Source of the DNA: Lineus longissimus
Lineage: Eukaryota; Nemertea; Pilidiophora; Heteronemertea; Lineidae
NCBI RefSeq assembly: GCF_910592395.1
Contig: NC_088325.1
Span: 11,164,109 to 11,228,108, forward strand
Direction: 5' to 3'
Length of the DNA: 64,000 nucleotides
In this document: positions 31,189 through 45,660 of the stretch, piece by piece
Layout: the number at the start of each line of letters is the position of its first letter
Numbering within the stretch: the first letter of the stretch is position 1
Translations under genes and position numbers: made by a program
Notes under the pieces: generated by a model
What the model was told of the DNA's origin: nothing
The model's input: only the letters and a program-made list of their open reading frames with translations
Database searches by the model: none

Positions 31189-34100
31189 AGTATTGTTTTC
31201 GCTCAGGTTTCTCGTCCAATCACGTGACCTCTCCAACACTCGATAATGCACTCTTTTCGTCCACGTTTTAGGCCAATCTTCGGCATGAACATGAAATCTA
31301 ATAAGCGCAGGACTTAAATCAGATGTTTCTCTCGCCTTGAAAACATTCCTGGGTAAAATCAATTGAGATTAGCCGAGTTAATCTACTTTTTCCGTGCTTA
31401 AAATCTCTGCCGCTGAATTCTATAAATAGAAACTATTAACATCGTGGCAGTGTGGTTCCCATTGTGCGCCCTCCCACTTCACACCATGTCAGGAAGTTTT
31501 ACGGAGCGGGAGGGCGTGCGGTAAGAAGAATGGCCAAAATGACGTCACGTTTTCCTGGCAATGCCTCTTGCCAGACCAGTAAAGCATTGGGAAAGCATCT
31601 TTAATTCAGACAACGTTAGAACTAGAAAAACGAATAGGTTAATTTGCAAAAGTAAAAGCAGATTTCACCACTAACCAGTCAAATCGGAATACGACGGCGC
31701 AAAATGTTCACGCTTTCCTCCTGCTGAAAAAACCTTGTTCCCGCAGTCCTATTTTAATTTATGCCCAGGAATATGATATGATCTGTTTTCACTTGTTTGT
31801 AATTAAATGGTATTCATATAATGATATCAATAGTAGTGTTCCTTCAACCACCAGCAAGAGTACACGATACAAAGCCACTCAACACTTCTTCTCCATGAAC
31901 AGATCCCATCGTTCAAATAGTCTTCTCTCCCCAGGTGCCTCACGAACCTTCAGATTCCCATACTCAAGACCAACTCTTACGATATCGCCCTAAAAACAAC
32001 CCTGGAGTCATGAATTCACAGGTGCTCCTGTGAAATCTCAGTTCTAGTTGCCTTATAGTGTTGATGATAGTCAAACAGTTGATTACCAATCATTTTTTAA
32101 ATATTTATTTGTGCTTCTAAATTGTTGCCTTCTTGCTTTATTATTCATGTTCCTGTACGTCTCGTTTATTTCAGGTAAGCTATTGATAAAAAGTTCAGTT
32201 TGCTATGAGGCAGGGTGGGTAGTTACATGTACCTTCAATTTTCATTATGGAGACTGAATTTTTTTTTCTTTTGCATCTTTCCTAGCAGGAGAAGGGTTCA
32301 TGCTCGGTTTCAGATGCGTAGGATATAATTGGTTGTATGAAAGTCACGTCCTTATGATTCTTAATGAGGTATTATTTTTCTTTGAAATATAGCTCAGCAT
32401 ACATGTAAGAATGTGGCTGTAATAATTCAAAAGTTGGTATGATCGCACTGATATTTCGATATACATGATCTGAGATATTTGCTTAATTGAGTCGAATGGT
32501 CTGGGATTACTAAATGTATGCATTACATGTATGTTATAGGAAATTCGCTTGATTTTAGTTAGTTATAGAGAATCTGGAAAAGCAGGCTTATGTAAAGAGA
32601 TTCTTATAAAATTCATATTTAAGAACTTATCCAGTTTCGTGTACATGTGCATGTACATTCATTAAACGACAAAGACAAAGAATCTCATACGTTCGAGGGA
32701 GGCTTAACCTGTATTGATATTACTCCGTACAAAGAACCCAAATCGAATCCTACTTATTCCTTCAAATCAAATGCTTCCAATTGATGAACTGAAACGTTGC
32801 AGAGTCAAAGGAAGAGAAAATTCACAGAAAACCAATTAATTTTGCATTCTTTTATTTTTGCTTTGGCTTTCTCCGCCTTGACAGTTTTGATTACCTTTTG
32901 ATGCCGATTTCAAATTACCACCGGTAGAAGCTGCGGTCGTTGTTTTTCTTCTCCATGGGATGTGACGTTCTCACATTCGCTGCAACCTAAGGAGGATACT
33001 GTAACATTTCTGAATGTTATCGTTTCTGAATGTGAATGATTCCTCTTATTGTTTTGAATTTCTGATTGATAGATTTGACACGTTTTTCTCCTAAGATTAT
33101 CATTAACAACATAGATTTCAAGAATCTATACTGTACCAAGGACTCTATCGCAATCGACAAATTAGAATCGCGCCGAAAGAATTTGACATTCTTCTTCTGA
33201 CAAACTACCTTTTGAACTCTGACATTACCTAACTTAACAAGTTATGGCCTCAGATGGTTGCATAATTGCATCCCTTGATATCATATCTTTCAGTAATTGA
33301 TGTAATTGAGCATGGCATGCTCTGCAAACCTTCTCCAGGGCATGCCTTGGGATGCCAAGAATAGACTTTTCGTGTAACCGAGAAAGAATATGACTCATTA
33401 TTTTTTGTCATGTCTTCTGAGTATTACGGAGAAGGGGTTCAGACATTTTATGATTTTCTTGTGATACTATAATTTTTAGATGAGATGGGAATAACTACTT
33501 AGCTTACTGGGTAACTAAGTTTCAATGAATAATTATAATTGTGCCATTTACACCGACGAACCGATGGCGATAATACCGCTGATAATGGAATTTCTACTTT
33601 GTTTCTAAGTATCTCGACATTATACGTAGTGATCGCGCGTACCACCTTGATGCCGACAGATATAGACCAATTAAATTTGGCGGCAAAATCTTGGACAATT
33701 TGCTACAGGTTTGCGATGCACGTACAAAAACTGCTGTATTGCACTGCACTGCCCTCCACAGCACAAAATCACCGTGTCGTGTGAATAGAACATTAGTGTC
33801 GTCACCAATATTTGCCGTGTCTCACATTACGAAGTCAATACAGCTAACGTGATTGCGACTATCACGTACTGTTGACATCGCTCCAGCAAACCATTTTTCA
33901 GGAAGACGAGTTCTCTCTGTGGATTATTACTTTCGCTAATGAGTGACATTTGGTGCCAAGGTTGCATGTTCAATAGCGATCGATTTGTTTTTCTCATACC
34001 TAATTTGTCCATAAGTGGGTGTGTTAGAGTGCCACTAACATGCACCGGTTTCGTGCGCGGGTAGATGACCTTAAGAGCTGAACTGCATGCACAAAACCAG

Positions 34101-34200
34101 AGCACCCCATACGGCAATAGTAAGAAATTCAAACGACCGAAAGGCCCTTCTGAATACGGACTGAAACATGATAGACCTCCACTGCTTCGATGCGCTTGAT
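31189..34200. other. intergenic, nothing recognised
   Basis: Contains a short GC-richer stretch with GCGCCCTCCC near 31466 facing GGGAGGGCGT near 31509, and a TGACGTCA word near 31540. Too little for a promoter call. No gene seen. Confidence 0.4.
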
Positions 34201-34347
34201 TTCACAAACCAGCAAGCCGTGGGACGATGCGGACCTTCGCAGAGAATTCTGGAAGGAAAAACATAAAAAGGTCCTTTCATCGGGACTCGAACTCGAGACC
34301 TCTGGTTTTATTTACCAACACTCTTATCATCAAGGCCACTGGGCTAC
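34201..34347 (-). mobile_element. tRNA-derived SINE, minus copy
   Basis: On the minus strand a tRNA-like head carries a box-A-like AGTGGCCTTGATGATAAG (34323-34340) and a box B, CGAGTTCGAGTCCCG (34281-34295). It is followed by a body ending GCATCGTCCCACGGCTTGCTGGTTTGTGAA. The body matches the copy at 34659-34793 on the other strand. The head can form an anticodon-like stem (TTGGT/ACCAG), but its loop lacks the invariant U33. It is therefore a SINE head or tRNA relic, not a working tRNA. Confidence 0.7.
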
Positions 34348-34658
34348 TTGAAATGCCTGTCGTTTTATACGCCTTTATAGAATGTGCAAACATTTGTGTG
34401 TAATCTTTGTTCAATATATTTGAGCGGCTTCCAGTGGGCAACTGCAGGAAGAAAGTCATTTTTTCTTTGCTGTTCTTTATGTTATTGTATGCGGAGTCTA
34501 CGTTTTCTCTTAGCAATGTTCACATAAAATTGTGTCTTGGTGTCTTCTTCTATTACATGTACTTGACAAAATTTCTGGTTCATCTCTCAAAAATAAAGCA
34601 TAATCACCATTGTCATATAAGATATATTTGCTGGCTGCAGTTCACAAGAAAATCCCCC
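34348..34658. other. spacer between inverted SINE copies
   Basis: About 310 bp of AT-rich sequence between two oppositely oriented SINEs. No gene seen. Confidence 0.4.
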
Positions 34659-34793
34659 TAGCTCATACGATCAGAGCGTTCATATTCTGACCCAGAGTTC
34701 CCGGGTTCGAATCGCTGGCGAAGATTTTTATTTTTTTCTCTTCCATTATTCTCCGGGACTGTCCACATCGTCTTGTGGCTTGCTGGTTGACAA
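34659..34793 (+). mobile_element. tRNA-derived SINE, plus copy
   Basis: Box A-like TAGCTCATACGATCAGAGCG (34659-34678) and box B GGTTCGAATCG (34703-34713) lie at the spacing of an RNA polymerase III promoter. After a T-rich stretch comes a body with CTCCGGGACTGTCCACATCG and CTTGTGGCTTGCTGGTTGACAA, matching the minus copy at 34201-34347. The head cannot be folded into a credible functional tRNA. Confidence 0.7.
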
Positions 34794-35576
34794 CTTCTAA
34801 CTTTCTTTTGATGGATAATTTGACCTGTCGTACGACATGAAACCGTTACCCCAGTATAAAATGCGTGTCATCGATTTTCTGTTTGAGAGCGTTATCGGGT
34901 GAGTGCTGTGATAGTCTGGTCATGAATGTATCAAATTCTGCTAACGACTACAGACGATTTTTAAGTGTTGGTCTGCAGACATTATTTACGTAGTAGTGGG
35001 GTAATGGTGTGTCTTATTACGAATGGTCAATCTTTTTGGTCGTGACGAATGAATTATCTAAGAACTAAAATGCAACACCACTATTAGATATCGTGAATAT
35101 TACTATCGTGAGTATAATGATCCTAGCAACATGTTCCCACTATATACTGTGATTTCTCTAGGTATTTACAATGTAAATATATGGTATTTGCACTTGTCAA
35201 AGACGAGTCTCCTTCTTATGAGTGTTGTCAATTATTTTTTACCACATCATTAGGTTACATTACTGGTACTCAGCATTGCATGCAAACATTTCAAGACGCC
35301 ATTGAGATAACCAATGACGATTTCAGTCCTCGAGAGTATTTATGGAACTTGCTTGTATCGATGATACCAAAATAGTGATGAAAAACAGGTGGTACAAAAC
35401 TGTCATGTAATCGTTATATTTCAGTCCATTTTTTTAACTAAAAACGGTTTTCAATTGATGAAATATGTTGATATGCGAACTGTCTATTTCTCTAAAGCAT
35501 CGCAACAGATGCACCAGCAGAATAGGATACTTTTTCTTTCTTTACCAGATACGAAAAAATCTAAGATAAACTGAAC
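34794..35576. other. intergenic, nothing recognised
   Basis: AT-rich, no feature supported. Confidence 0.4.
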
Positions 35577-35672
35577 GGCTTATCCCAAAGGGTAATCAGG
35601 GAAGCTTGGTAACACCGACCGCATCGAAACATGTTTAAGGGGGCCTTAGGCCTCAACCAGCAAGGGTAAATG
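35577..35672 (+). repeat. dispersed repeat B, copy 2
   Basis: A diverged relative of 4201-4298: CTTATC..AAAGGGTAATCAGGG, then CATCGAAACA, TTAGGCC and CCAGCAAGGGTAAATG in the same order. Confidence 0.55.
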
Positions 35673-38600
35673 TCAGCACTTCCTGCCTATTTATTTCGTC
35701 CAAAAAGGGTTCGTGTCTCACGCATCCTTTCCCTTAAGCACATTATCCTTAACAAGTTACATTACATATTTATAATTTTGCAATTTCAGAGCATTTTGTC
35801 ATATCTCGTTTATGCTGGAAGCTTTCGATGGGTTTGATATCCCGCTGCAAAAACAGGTTAATTATGTGAATAAGGCCAATCTGCATTTACAAATGTATCC
35901 AGATTATATCTTCGTCTTTTGAACTCAAATGGATTTTGATTTGATTGCGTGCAGTGCTTGTATTTCGAGTGAAGGTAACCTTTTATAAGTTCAAAAACTT
36001 TTCCGCAATCTAGAGCACAGTGATAGAGATAATCAGTAAACTGAATAATATTTCAAATATCCCGATGCGGAAATGAAACATACCAATTACATTATGAAGT
36101 ATATTTTCATCTTTAAGATTGTATACTGTCAACTGTACATGTACTCTCCTTTTCACATAAAAAGGCCAGCACAGTTTGGCATGAATACACTATGCCCTAG
36201 CATGCACTTCATTGGTCACACGTTCTGTACTCTGACATTGGTCGTTTCTTCGTCAATAAAGCCTGGAACTGCTAGGACTAGTTAATTGGTATAAGATGAA
36301 TTTGATAGGCATTTAATGTAGATATTAGGGCCACCTGTAAAGGTAGAAATAAAGTAGTAGTATCGTGCTGTCCTTCGTGTTGTGACAGGGTTTAGAGAGG
36401 GACGCTTGTCTACCTAGAGCGAGGAGCGACTGACATCAAGTCCCCTCTCATCGAGATACTGGCCTATACGAGGACCTAACAACCCCACTTTCCAATGCCT
36501 TTTGGATCCCTGCTGACGTCACACAGGATCTCCCGCTTTCCACCGATGACAGACAGAATGCGCCAGGTGCAGTGAATCAATTAACTGCCGCATTTTGTCC
36601 GTTAGCGGCGGATTGTGGGCATTCATCTTTGACATGGACCACGATTGGGGATAAAACTCGCACTTGGCTAGGTTTCGGCGACAATGGTGCGAACCTAATG
36701 TTAGAGAAGATCTTCAAAAGAGAAGAAAAAGTGCTGATATTATATTGGGATTGAACGTGCTGAAGAAAACTGTGGATTCGTCCATAACACGAGCGGCCGT
36801 CAGATCAGAATGGAGTGAAGAAAAATAAAATATATTCTAACCTACTCAGAGAAGGGCTAGACTGAATAAAGAAGAGCAAAAACGGGAGAAAATTATTTTC
36901 TGAAATTCGAGTTGTTCATTAGAAGAGCAAAGTACATTATTCTCATCAGCAGAATTGAATCATTCATTTATACACAGACTACATTGTTCGAAAAGAGAGA
37001 ATATTCTATTTCATGAGCATGGGCCTTTTGTTCAGAATTTGAAATTGCATGTGAGATTCTTTCAATTATGTATAAAATATATGTACACAATGTGTATAAA
37101 TTTCAACAATGTTGTTGTCTAACTAGATGTAGTTTATAGGTAAATTTTCATCACGTTGACACGTCTGGTCGTTAGTGTTAATCTTTATATGACAATTGCT
37201 AATATAAAACAAAAAAACAGTTGAATAAATCGCGTATAAAGGTTTTTCCATGACACTTTCGTCATGGAACACACTTTCATCATACACCTGGTTAAATTAA
37301 GAGACTAAGGAATACATCTCTCGAATAAAAAAGGTGTGTCCGGTATCTCTATGCGAATGCGACTGTTTTAACGTAATATCCATTATAAACATTTTAATAG
37401 AGAAACCTTGTATAAGGTCATTGCATTGTCCGTGTGCCATTTTGACTGAAGTGTATAACCAATTGCAAATGAAGGTAATTTTCATCAGTCTTAGTTAGAT
37501 TGGATCTTCAATAATGCCAAACCACCTGTTTAGACTTTTGATTGAATCTAAGTGTATGCAATGACACGAATTGTCTTCCAATACCTGTATTATTGCAGTA
37601 TTTAAGAATTAAGAATCATATAGGAATCTCATGCCACCAGGAAACTCGACTTGGGAATAGCTCATTCTCATAAGGGGCAGTCAGGCGATTTTGGATGCTC
37701 CGTTCTAGAGGCTTCTGGGATGAAGGGGCGGTCCGAATCTTTCAAAATATTTTCTTTCATGTATCATCCGGATAGGCTTGAAATCGCAAAGATTACATGA
37801 AACCTTGAGGGAGGGTCTGCATGCCCATTAAAAGCGTGACACACCCTCCTGATACACCATCCCTTTCATTCTCTGGATCTGTAGACAGATCACTTCCTGT
37901 CAGACAACTGTTCAACAGTTCAATACTTCGCTGTCATACTGCGATAATACTAGGCTATGCCACTGTCATCAAGTTGACGACCCGTGTGATACGAGTGCCC
38001 CCAAGCTGTTATGGAGGCCGTCACGACGTTATGATTGGTAAGCGCCGTGGGACCTTACATATGACTGTTATATGTGATATATAATGGATGTTTAGCGAGA
38101 AACAGTGGTTATAGCCAATAGATATAGATATAAGATAGATCCATTTGTTACTTTTATGGGACGTATTTCCTGCCTGATGTGTTAGTATTATAGCAGCAAA
38201 TCTCACTTTCCTAAAATTAACAAGATCTAACTCATGTCCTCATACACTTAGAATGTCCAAAGTATTTTTATTTTCAAAACTTCAAGTGTCAACATTTCGT
38301 CTGATATCATAATTTACATGGCCTATGGTTTATTGATGTACTGAGTCGGACACTGTTTATGAAACTTTCTCGGCCTATTGCATGGTGAGTTCGTGAGAGC
38401 TTAAGCCAAAACTTTCGGTCCGATCCAAGCATCGACTTAGCCAGCAGGGGCAAACAAGAAAAATTAAGATTATGTAGGCCCTTATATCATGCGTTTTCAT
38501 AACATATAGGCCTACTTCTCAAATACACACTGAAATATACGAGTTTTTTTTATTGACCTACTTTCAACGTCACAACCTCTCCTTGGGCCTTCTGGTCATC

Positions 38601-40007
38601 AGGCACCAAATCAAACGCTAAAAGAAAGTGGGATGTTTGGCATAGTACCAGAGCATCACAAACGAATGTTTAAAACAGGTTTATCGCATTTCGGAGACGG
38701 AACACGGCTACTGGCTCTTTTTCTGAGAGTTGGAAAGTTCAAGTTAAGCCAAGTATACAGCCAGTCCGCCTCAAGCACAGGATAACAAGCCGCAATTACA
38801 TCAACCGTTCGTATTAAGCTCCTTGTCAAAGACATGACGAACAACAGATAACACCAACACCTTTGCAATGTTGTCGACCTTTTGCAGAAGCAACAGTCAC
38901 TTTGGGCAGTCTGCTCTTCGAATAGTTTCCACACAAAAGATGTTCGTTCTATAACTTGTTTGAAGAAAACTAACATTTAGTCGCCGGGCCAACTTCCCGC
39001 CTTAATGTCACCCCCAGCCTTGTAAAACCACACTTCCCTGCGAGATCTTGTTATATTTTGGTAGTCGTTCGCTCCCGGAGCTACAATCCAACCTTGCGTC
39101 AGGAATTGACGGAGGTGCCCAATGACTGGATACAAGGCTGTTCTCACCTCGGCACTTTAATCGTCCTTACCGGAAGGACGTATCATTTTTGTGCCTGTCA
39201 TTTTCGATTTATATCTCACTAATCTGTCACGGCGTTGACACATTGGTTTCCTTTAAACGATTATCTTAACCCCCCAATGTCGCAAATCCATGCAATATTC
39301 TTATAAGATTCTCAGCCAAGTTTAGTTAACTAGATCATAACTTAGATCTTCACTAAGTATCGCACAAGAATCTTGTAACGACCGCATTTTTTTTTACGTC
39401 ATCAGATAGCCATCTATATAGTAAATTATCTTGCGATTTAGTTCGAGATTGCATATGTCAGTACATTCTGCGTTATCTGTCAAAGTCATCAGCGTCCGTG
39501 GGCTTATATCTTTAATGCGATAGTTTACCACCAGCAGTGAAGATTAGTGTAAATGTATAATTGAATGGCATACGCAAAATGACTATATAGGCTATAACAA
39601 ACGATGTTACCGCAGATTTTGAGTAGAAATTGATTTTACTACTACTGCATATACACGACCTGTTATAGACAACTGGGACTAATCACTGTGCATGAAAACT
39701 ATACGCCTCTCATTTCAAGGCTGAATGAGCAGACCTACGACGCGTAGGCTGATGTTTTATCCATGCTTTATTTTGAGACAGGTTAAGTAAACTATCAGAA
39801 GTAAGTTGTCAGTTGGTGTCTTCTGGTCGGGTGGAAGGTGGGATGGGGAGAGATGGTAAACAGAGAGGCATTTTTTGCAATAAACGTCCTCAAATCTCCA
39901 GAGCAAGTGAGTCCCGGCCTATTTTTCGACATCGTTATCAAGGCGTCAAACAATGGGATGAATCGGGGGCTTTAAAAGCTACATTAAAAGCTAGCCGGAA
40001 TTACCAG
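35673..40007. other. intergenic, nothing recognised
   Basis: One small hairpin, TTCCATGAC (37246-37254) pairing with 37261-37269. No exon or RNA gene could be supported among the short frames. Confidence 0.4.
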
Positions 40008-40040
40008 GGCCGGTTGTTCAAAGGACACAATTCACGTTAT
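40008..40040 (+). repeat. lone end of the GGGCC..GTTGTTC MITE family
   Basis: CAGGGCCGGTTGTTCAAAGG matches the left terminus of the MITEs at 14745 and 18061. No matching right end was found nearby, so it is a fragment. Confidence 0.5.
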
Positions 40041-43000
40041 CCCTGAAGATTGCGTTTGGTATCGCTTTTACTTGCCGGGAATCCGATTACCCGATCAAGA
40101 TATTTCAGGTTAAAATTCAAGGACTCTGCTAAGCCAGCGTGGTTTTAAACATATCTTAAAGGGCACATACATTTCGGAATAGGCATGCGAATCTCGTTTA
40201 CCTTATATGAGGACTCTCCGGAATTTGGAAAGCCTTAAAAAACTTTTTTATATTCGGATAAAACAGTTACAAAACATTGAATAACAATGTTACTGATACT
40301 GCTGTTAGTAAAGGGAATTGCCGACATAATCACATGTCAACTGATAACTCATCCTCTCAAAGCATAGCGAAGGCATAATGAGTATGAATAAAGCTGATTA
40401 AAATCACAGCGACATACCCCTAAGACACATGAGCTAATGACTAACATCGTAAGCGGATATAAGCATTAATAAAATTTACGTTTCAGTTATTATTTATTTG
40501 GTCGACTACACTTTAGTGATTAGATGTATTTTGTTTACTACTCAGAACCCCTGTAGACTCAGACATGCATTTTTTTATTCAGAGTGGTGATACATACAGT
40601 TTTTTTTCGAATCTCCTCTATCAATCTTTTTCACATTCAGTAATAACACAGGATAGGTAGGATAATACGTCTAGCTATTTTGATTCGGCTTCTGATGACT
40701 AAACTAAGCGAGAGTATTTTTAGATTCTGCATTGTCGATGATATGCTATTGTGTACTGGGCCGACTCCTTCTATTCGTCTCGTCGGTCTGTGATACATTC
40801 ATACAGTTATTTTTCAGCCCACTGATCGAATTTGGCGACTTTTCGTACCTCATTTCGTTCTCATGTCGGGAACACGTACGGATAAGTTTCTGCTGGTAAT
40901 ATAGTACTCTCTCCTCTACTGAAAGGGCCAGCCAGACAATGTTTTCTTCATTATCGTTGATAATTTCGCAGCTTTTTTGATTTTCAGAATCCCCATTTTG
41001 CCATTTTTCCGTGATCGACTGGGCACATCTCGACCACAATGGTCATGTGAAAGAAAAACATGATGTTTCATGGCATCTTCACATTCTCCATTCTCTCTCC
41101 AAACTGTAATTGTCCACTTTATATGGACCACCCTTTGAGTATGGTATGCTACTACATGTACATGTACTTCTGTGCAGGCTCCTGGTCGTGAAGAGAATGT
41201 GTGTTTTCCTGATAGAAGCTACCTAATTCCTTTCAAATACTATATACATGTACATGTGTTGATTCGACTACGTCAGTTGACGCGCCTGTCTGCTGCAGCA
41301 GGGTTTTCAAAGGTATCTGCTCGGATCTTTTTTCGTACATTCAATATCAGTTTCACTTTCATCAAACTTCTCGATAAGATTCATATAAAAAGTAAACATA
41401 TACTACATGTATTCGGTTTGTATAACGTCATTTACATGGGTAGTCTTACAAGATTATTGTAAGATTCTTAGCTAAGCTATTAACTGAGAATCCTGATCTG
41501 TATTTGGCATACCATTCGTCTTTGGAGACAAGAGGAAAATATATTGCCTATTCTTAAAGGGGTATACCGTTCGTATACTGCAGGTCCAGGAAAATAGAAA
41601 TTCAGTTCTTCACAACGTTGTACTGCAGTTATTATGCATATGAATTTGATGAAACTGGCCATTTATATTATATTTTTATCCGTCTACACAATGACATTGC
41701 TAAAATTTATATCAAGAACGTTTGTACGTAATTTTAAATTTCCAATACAAATACAAATTCAAAGTTTTCAGCAAACGGCGTAGGCTTCTAATACAGCAAT
41801 TAGATTTTCTTCTGCAAGGTCAACCACATGCATCATTTGGTATAATATCTGTCAGAATACTTCTAATTCCAAAACGACAGAAACTCGTTACTATGAAATG
41901 GGGTATCTTAATAAAAGCTTTCTCTAACATGTTGTTCATGGCATATGGTACATCCAGCACAGACTAATAAAACTCCGATCGCACGCTGTCAAAATTGGAA
42001 TTAAAATTAACTTACATTCCCCGGGCAAACCCGAATGAGATTTATTTAAATCGGAATGCATTAAACATCACCGAGCTTTTAACCATGCAGACATGTAATT
42101 AAATCTTGTTACTCTTATTTTTGTGATAAATTATATTTTGTAGACGTCTGTTCAAAATACTAGACTGGCTTAGTAGGCATGCTGTTGGGTGCATTGCGTG
42201 CGAAATTAAAACACGATCCGTCAATTTTAAATACTTGGTTTTAATCATAACTTTGGGAAATCGTACAGCAGCAAAGAATAATGAAGTAAAATACAATGAT
42301 TTCTGAAGGGTAATTTCCATTTCAATTGTAACGTAACAGAGCGAGATTTCAAGAAGTGGCCAATCGGCAAATTTTTCATTTTGAGAAAACTCAAATATTC
42401 TGTAGTTTGAACCACTCTGGCTTGGACGAACTGTCCTATATTTTATCATGAAAGCTGCTTGAAATGTCAACATGATAATTGGTGTTGAAGTACATGTAGA
42501 CATGGGTAGAAGAACCCAGATGGCGTTATCTGACTTTTAGAAAAATTGCAGATTGGTGACTTCTTGTGAAATCGAGGTGCCCTGTGTTATTTCCTCTGCG
42601 ATTCGACAGGTGATAACGAAATCATGCACACAGTCTTAAATTGTTGACTCGTGCGGTGGGAGTAGCCATGTTTCATGTTGTCGATGTTATTGTTTTTAAT
42701 AATAAATATTACATGTAGTTAAGAACATGTTTAATCGTTGTTGCACCGTTAGACGTAAACATGGTTCATTTTTATAATTTTTGTGATGATTTGCTGTAGT
42801 TCTGAGAAGATTCTATAAAAAGGAAAACTTCCACCTGCGACAACTACATGTACGAAGTGTTAAACCGTTAAACTGCTTTTTTCGACAAAAGTTATAAACA
42901 CATTTTTTACTTTTTTGCACAAACTGGCTTGATTTAGTCTTTATTTCTAGATCATCTATTAATAGAGGCACCGCATTACAAGGGAAAAAACTATTGAACT

Positions 43001-45239
43001 GAGGAGGTTGGTGTCTTAATTAAAGATGTTTCATGTCAGGTTTTACAGCTAAGCTCAAAACTGAACCAATGGGATTTATCCTTTACGGGAGAACATAATA
43101 TTGGTGAAACGAGATTATTTTTTCTTTCTGATGCCTTTACTATCGGTTGGAGAAGATTTCGTTTTCTTTCCAAACGCATTAGACAATAAGGCAAAACTAC
43201 CAAATTTCATGAAATTTTAACTCGCATGCCCTTGATGGTTTTGGCGGAAATATCCACTGAAAAATTCCTCCCTTTGGTTAAATTTTAACAAGACCGCCCT
43301 GATTTAGTTGTTCAGTTTGTGTATACTGGGAATATTTCCGATCCGCAAAGAAATAAAAGGGGCATCATTATGTTGTGATGCTATCGATCTCTATGACAAA
43401 TAGCTCTTTTAAATTTTGTAATTGACTGAAAAATACAGATTTTTGGAAATATTTAGCAAGGCATGTTCTGTTTTTTGACCATGCAATACAATAGAAACAC
43501 GGCCCTCTTATTACTGTTTGGAGGGGTTATGATGCAATATAATAATTAGGGAATGCGCGGTCTTCCCCCCCCCCATGCAATAAAAATATTTCCTGTTGGC
43601 GTCAGTACGTATTTTTAAGGTAAACCAATATATTTCCCCACCGAGGTTTTGTCTCAAAGATAAAAAAATATAAACAAAAAAGGAACAGAGCGAAATATAG
43701 CGCATAACGATCAAAAGCGTCTTACTTGTCATTCGGGATAAGCAGCTTTTTTCAAAGACCATGTTGACATCCGCCAACAAACCTGTCTCTACAAAAATGC
43801 ACTGATCCGCTACTGCACATATACCTTTTCCGTCCCTTTTTTTCTCGATCCACGGTGGCAGGTTTGTGTTAAATGTAGCTAGCGCTGTCTGTGGCTCACC
43901 GCAATATGCTAATAAATGCACTTATCTCAGCGCCAAGCCATCCCCTGAGCAAGTTAGGAAAAATCCCGCGAAATGCTCTTCAATTTACATCAAACAATTA
44001 ATATTCGATTCGTACGGCGGCGGATCGCCTAAGGTACATTTTAATTCGTTACAGGGACGAAATAATTGGAAAACGATCGAAAAGAAATGTGCATGCGACC
44101 TTTGCTATACACTGTTGAAACCTAGTAACATGAACATTCCCTGATGCTGCCTTCTTGTTCCTTGATTGATTTCAATTCTGGGACAGTTTTCTGCAATGTT
44201 CTCATGATATCCGTGACATATCAAAAGCACTAACTGATGGATCGAGGATTTGACGATAAGCCACTTGCATCCATGATTGCTGTTTGCGCTAGTCCATTTC
44301 ACGAGTAATGATATCGATGCATAATCCCCAGGTCGCATATCCCGAGAAGATTCTTACACGATTATTTTAAGATCTTTATTTTCTTTCTGATAAATCCTTG
44401 ACTTGTAATTTCACTAATATCGAAAATATATACAAGAGATGGAGTAAGAGCCTATCAATTGTGTAAGGATCTTAGTATCTATATTTTCGATCTGTGTTTT
44501 GAGTAGACTTGAAGGTGAACTAGTCATACCTGGTGGATCTCGGGAAAACAATCCTACGTTCCATGACCTTTAATGGAGACAACCACTTTGCACTCACAAC
44601 TAGATACTGTTCTATCAAAAATATTCATGTCGAATCGAACGCAGCACGAGACTTATCTTCAAGGAAAGTAAATAAATGGACTGAAATAAAGCTACTCGGC
44701 GCATGCGGTGTGTGATAAAACATGGAATTCGGTTGGAGCATTTTCTGATCACGGATTTATTCTTCTAATAAGATGGCTATTTTTATTGTTACCACCATAA
44801 AGTCAATATGTTCAACTAAAATTGTGTACGTAGCTGGAACTGCTGGAATCGAAAATGAGCTACAAAATAGAAATAAATATAAAAAACAAATGAAATGGTT
44901 TGGAAACTTGCATACAAAAAGCAATTGCAGATGGCTACTTCAAACATTTTACTCTTTTTAGCGAATTTGGTTGAACGCGTATCGGTCGTGATTTAGGAAA
45001 GGATCGACCCTGGCCGTGCCTTTCGTCGGACATTTGGTAAGAACGCAACTCTAATTTTAATTACACTTTCCTAAAAGGTAACGATGATTGATTTTTTCTC
45101 TCACAAGCCTTGAGAATTGAATCTCCGCTACTACATTGATTTATTTTTCCAAACTTAAACATAATCCCATTTTCCCGAGTCCCCTACTAGTGTCTCGAGG
45201 TTTTTTAATCCCTGTTTCTCAACGTGTAAAAAACAAGAA
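40041..45239. other. intergenic, nothing recognised
   Basis: AT-rich. ACATGTACATG-type runs occur near 41154-41168 and 41244-41256. The longest frames here (around 42099-42503 and 43511-43921, minus) show no domain, splice context or composition bias and are treated as chance. Confidence 0.4.
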
Positions 45240-45660
45240 ATTCTACCAAAGATTCCCGCGGCAAAAAATCAAAGGAGATTATCAAGGAACGTTGCTGCGA
45301 TTCTGACGAATATATCACGCCAGACGACCGCATCAACGTCGTGCGGCTAATTAGCTTATTTTTATCACTGCGTCAACAGGCTTCTGGTTCTGGCTGCAAC
45401 AACTAATGAAGACCTTATCTTACAAATCCATCCGCGTATAACGAGTGTGACGTTTGTGAGTCGGTCGCGTGTTATTCCATTTCAGTTGGAATCATAGCTC
45501 GTATTTTTTGTGTGTGTGAACGGCGCGTGGAGATGATTTTTTAAGAGAAGGAGAGAAAATCCCGCGTGTGCCATTCTGAGGCAGATATTTCCTAACCTTG
45601 CCTCCTGCTAGATCGTTGCCGAGACGCGATATCCCGTTTGAAAGTGTTTTGTCTGCATCA
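45240..45660. promoter_or_regulatory. possible CpG-richer promoter region
   Basis: CpG words cluster here (CGCGGC, GACGACCGCATCAACGTCG, GTCGGTCGCGTG, GGCGCGTGG, GAGACGCGAT) against an AT-rich background. It could be the promoter and leader of a downstream gene with a non-coding first exon, but no coding exon can be linked to it. Confidence 0.2.

Noticed and set aside
34280-34347. Possible functional tRNA gene on the minus strand
   Set aside because: The anticodon loop lacks U33 and the acceptor stem does not pair; the body downstream matches another SINE copy.
34657-34725. Possible functional tRNA gene on the plus strand
   Set aside because: Good A and B boxes, but no consistent cloverleaf; it is the head of a SINE.
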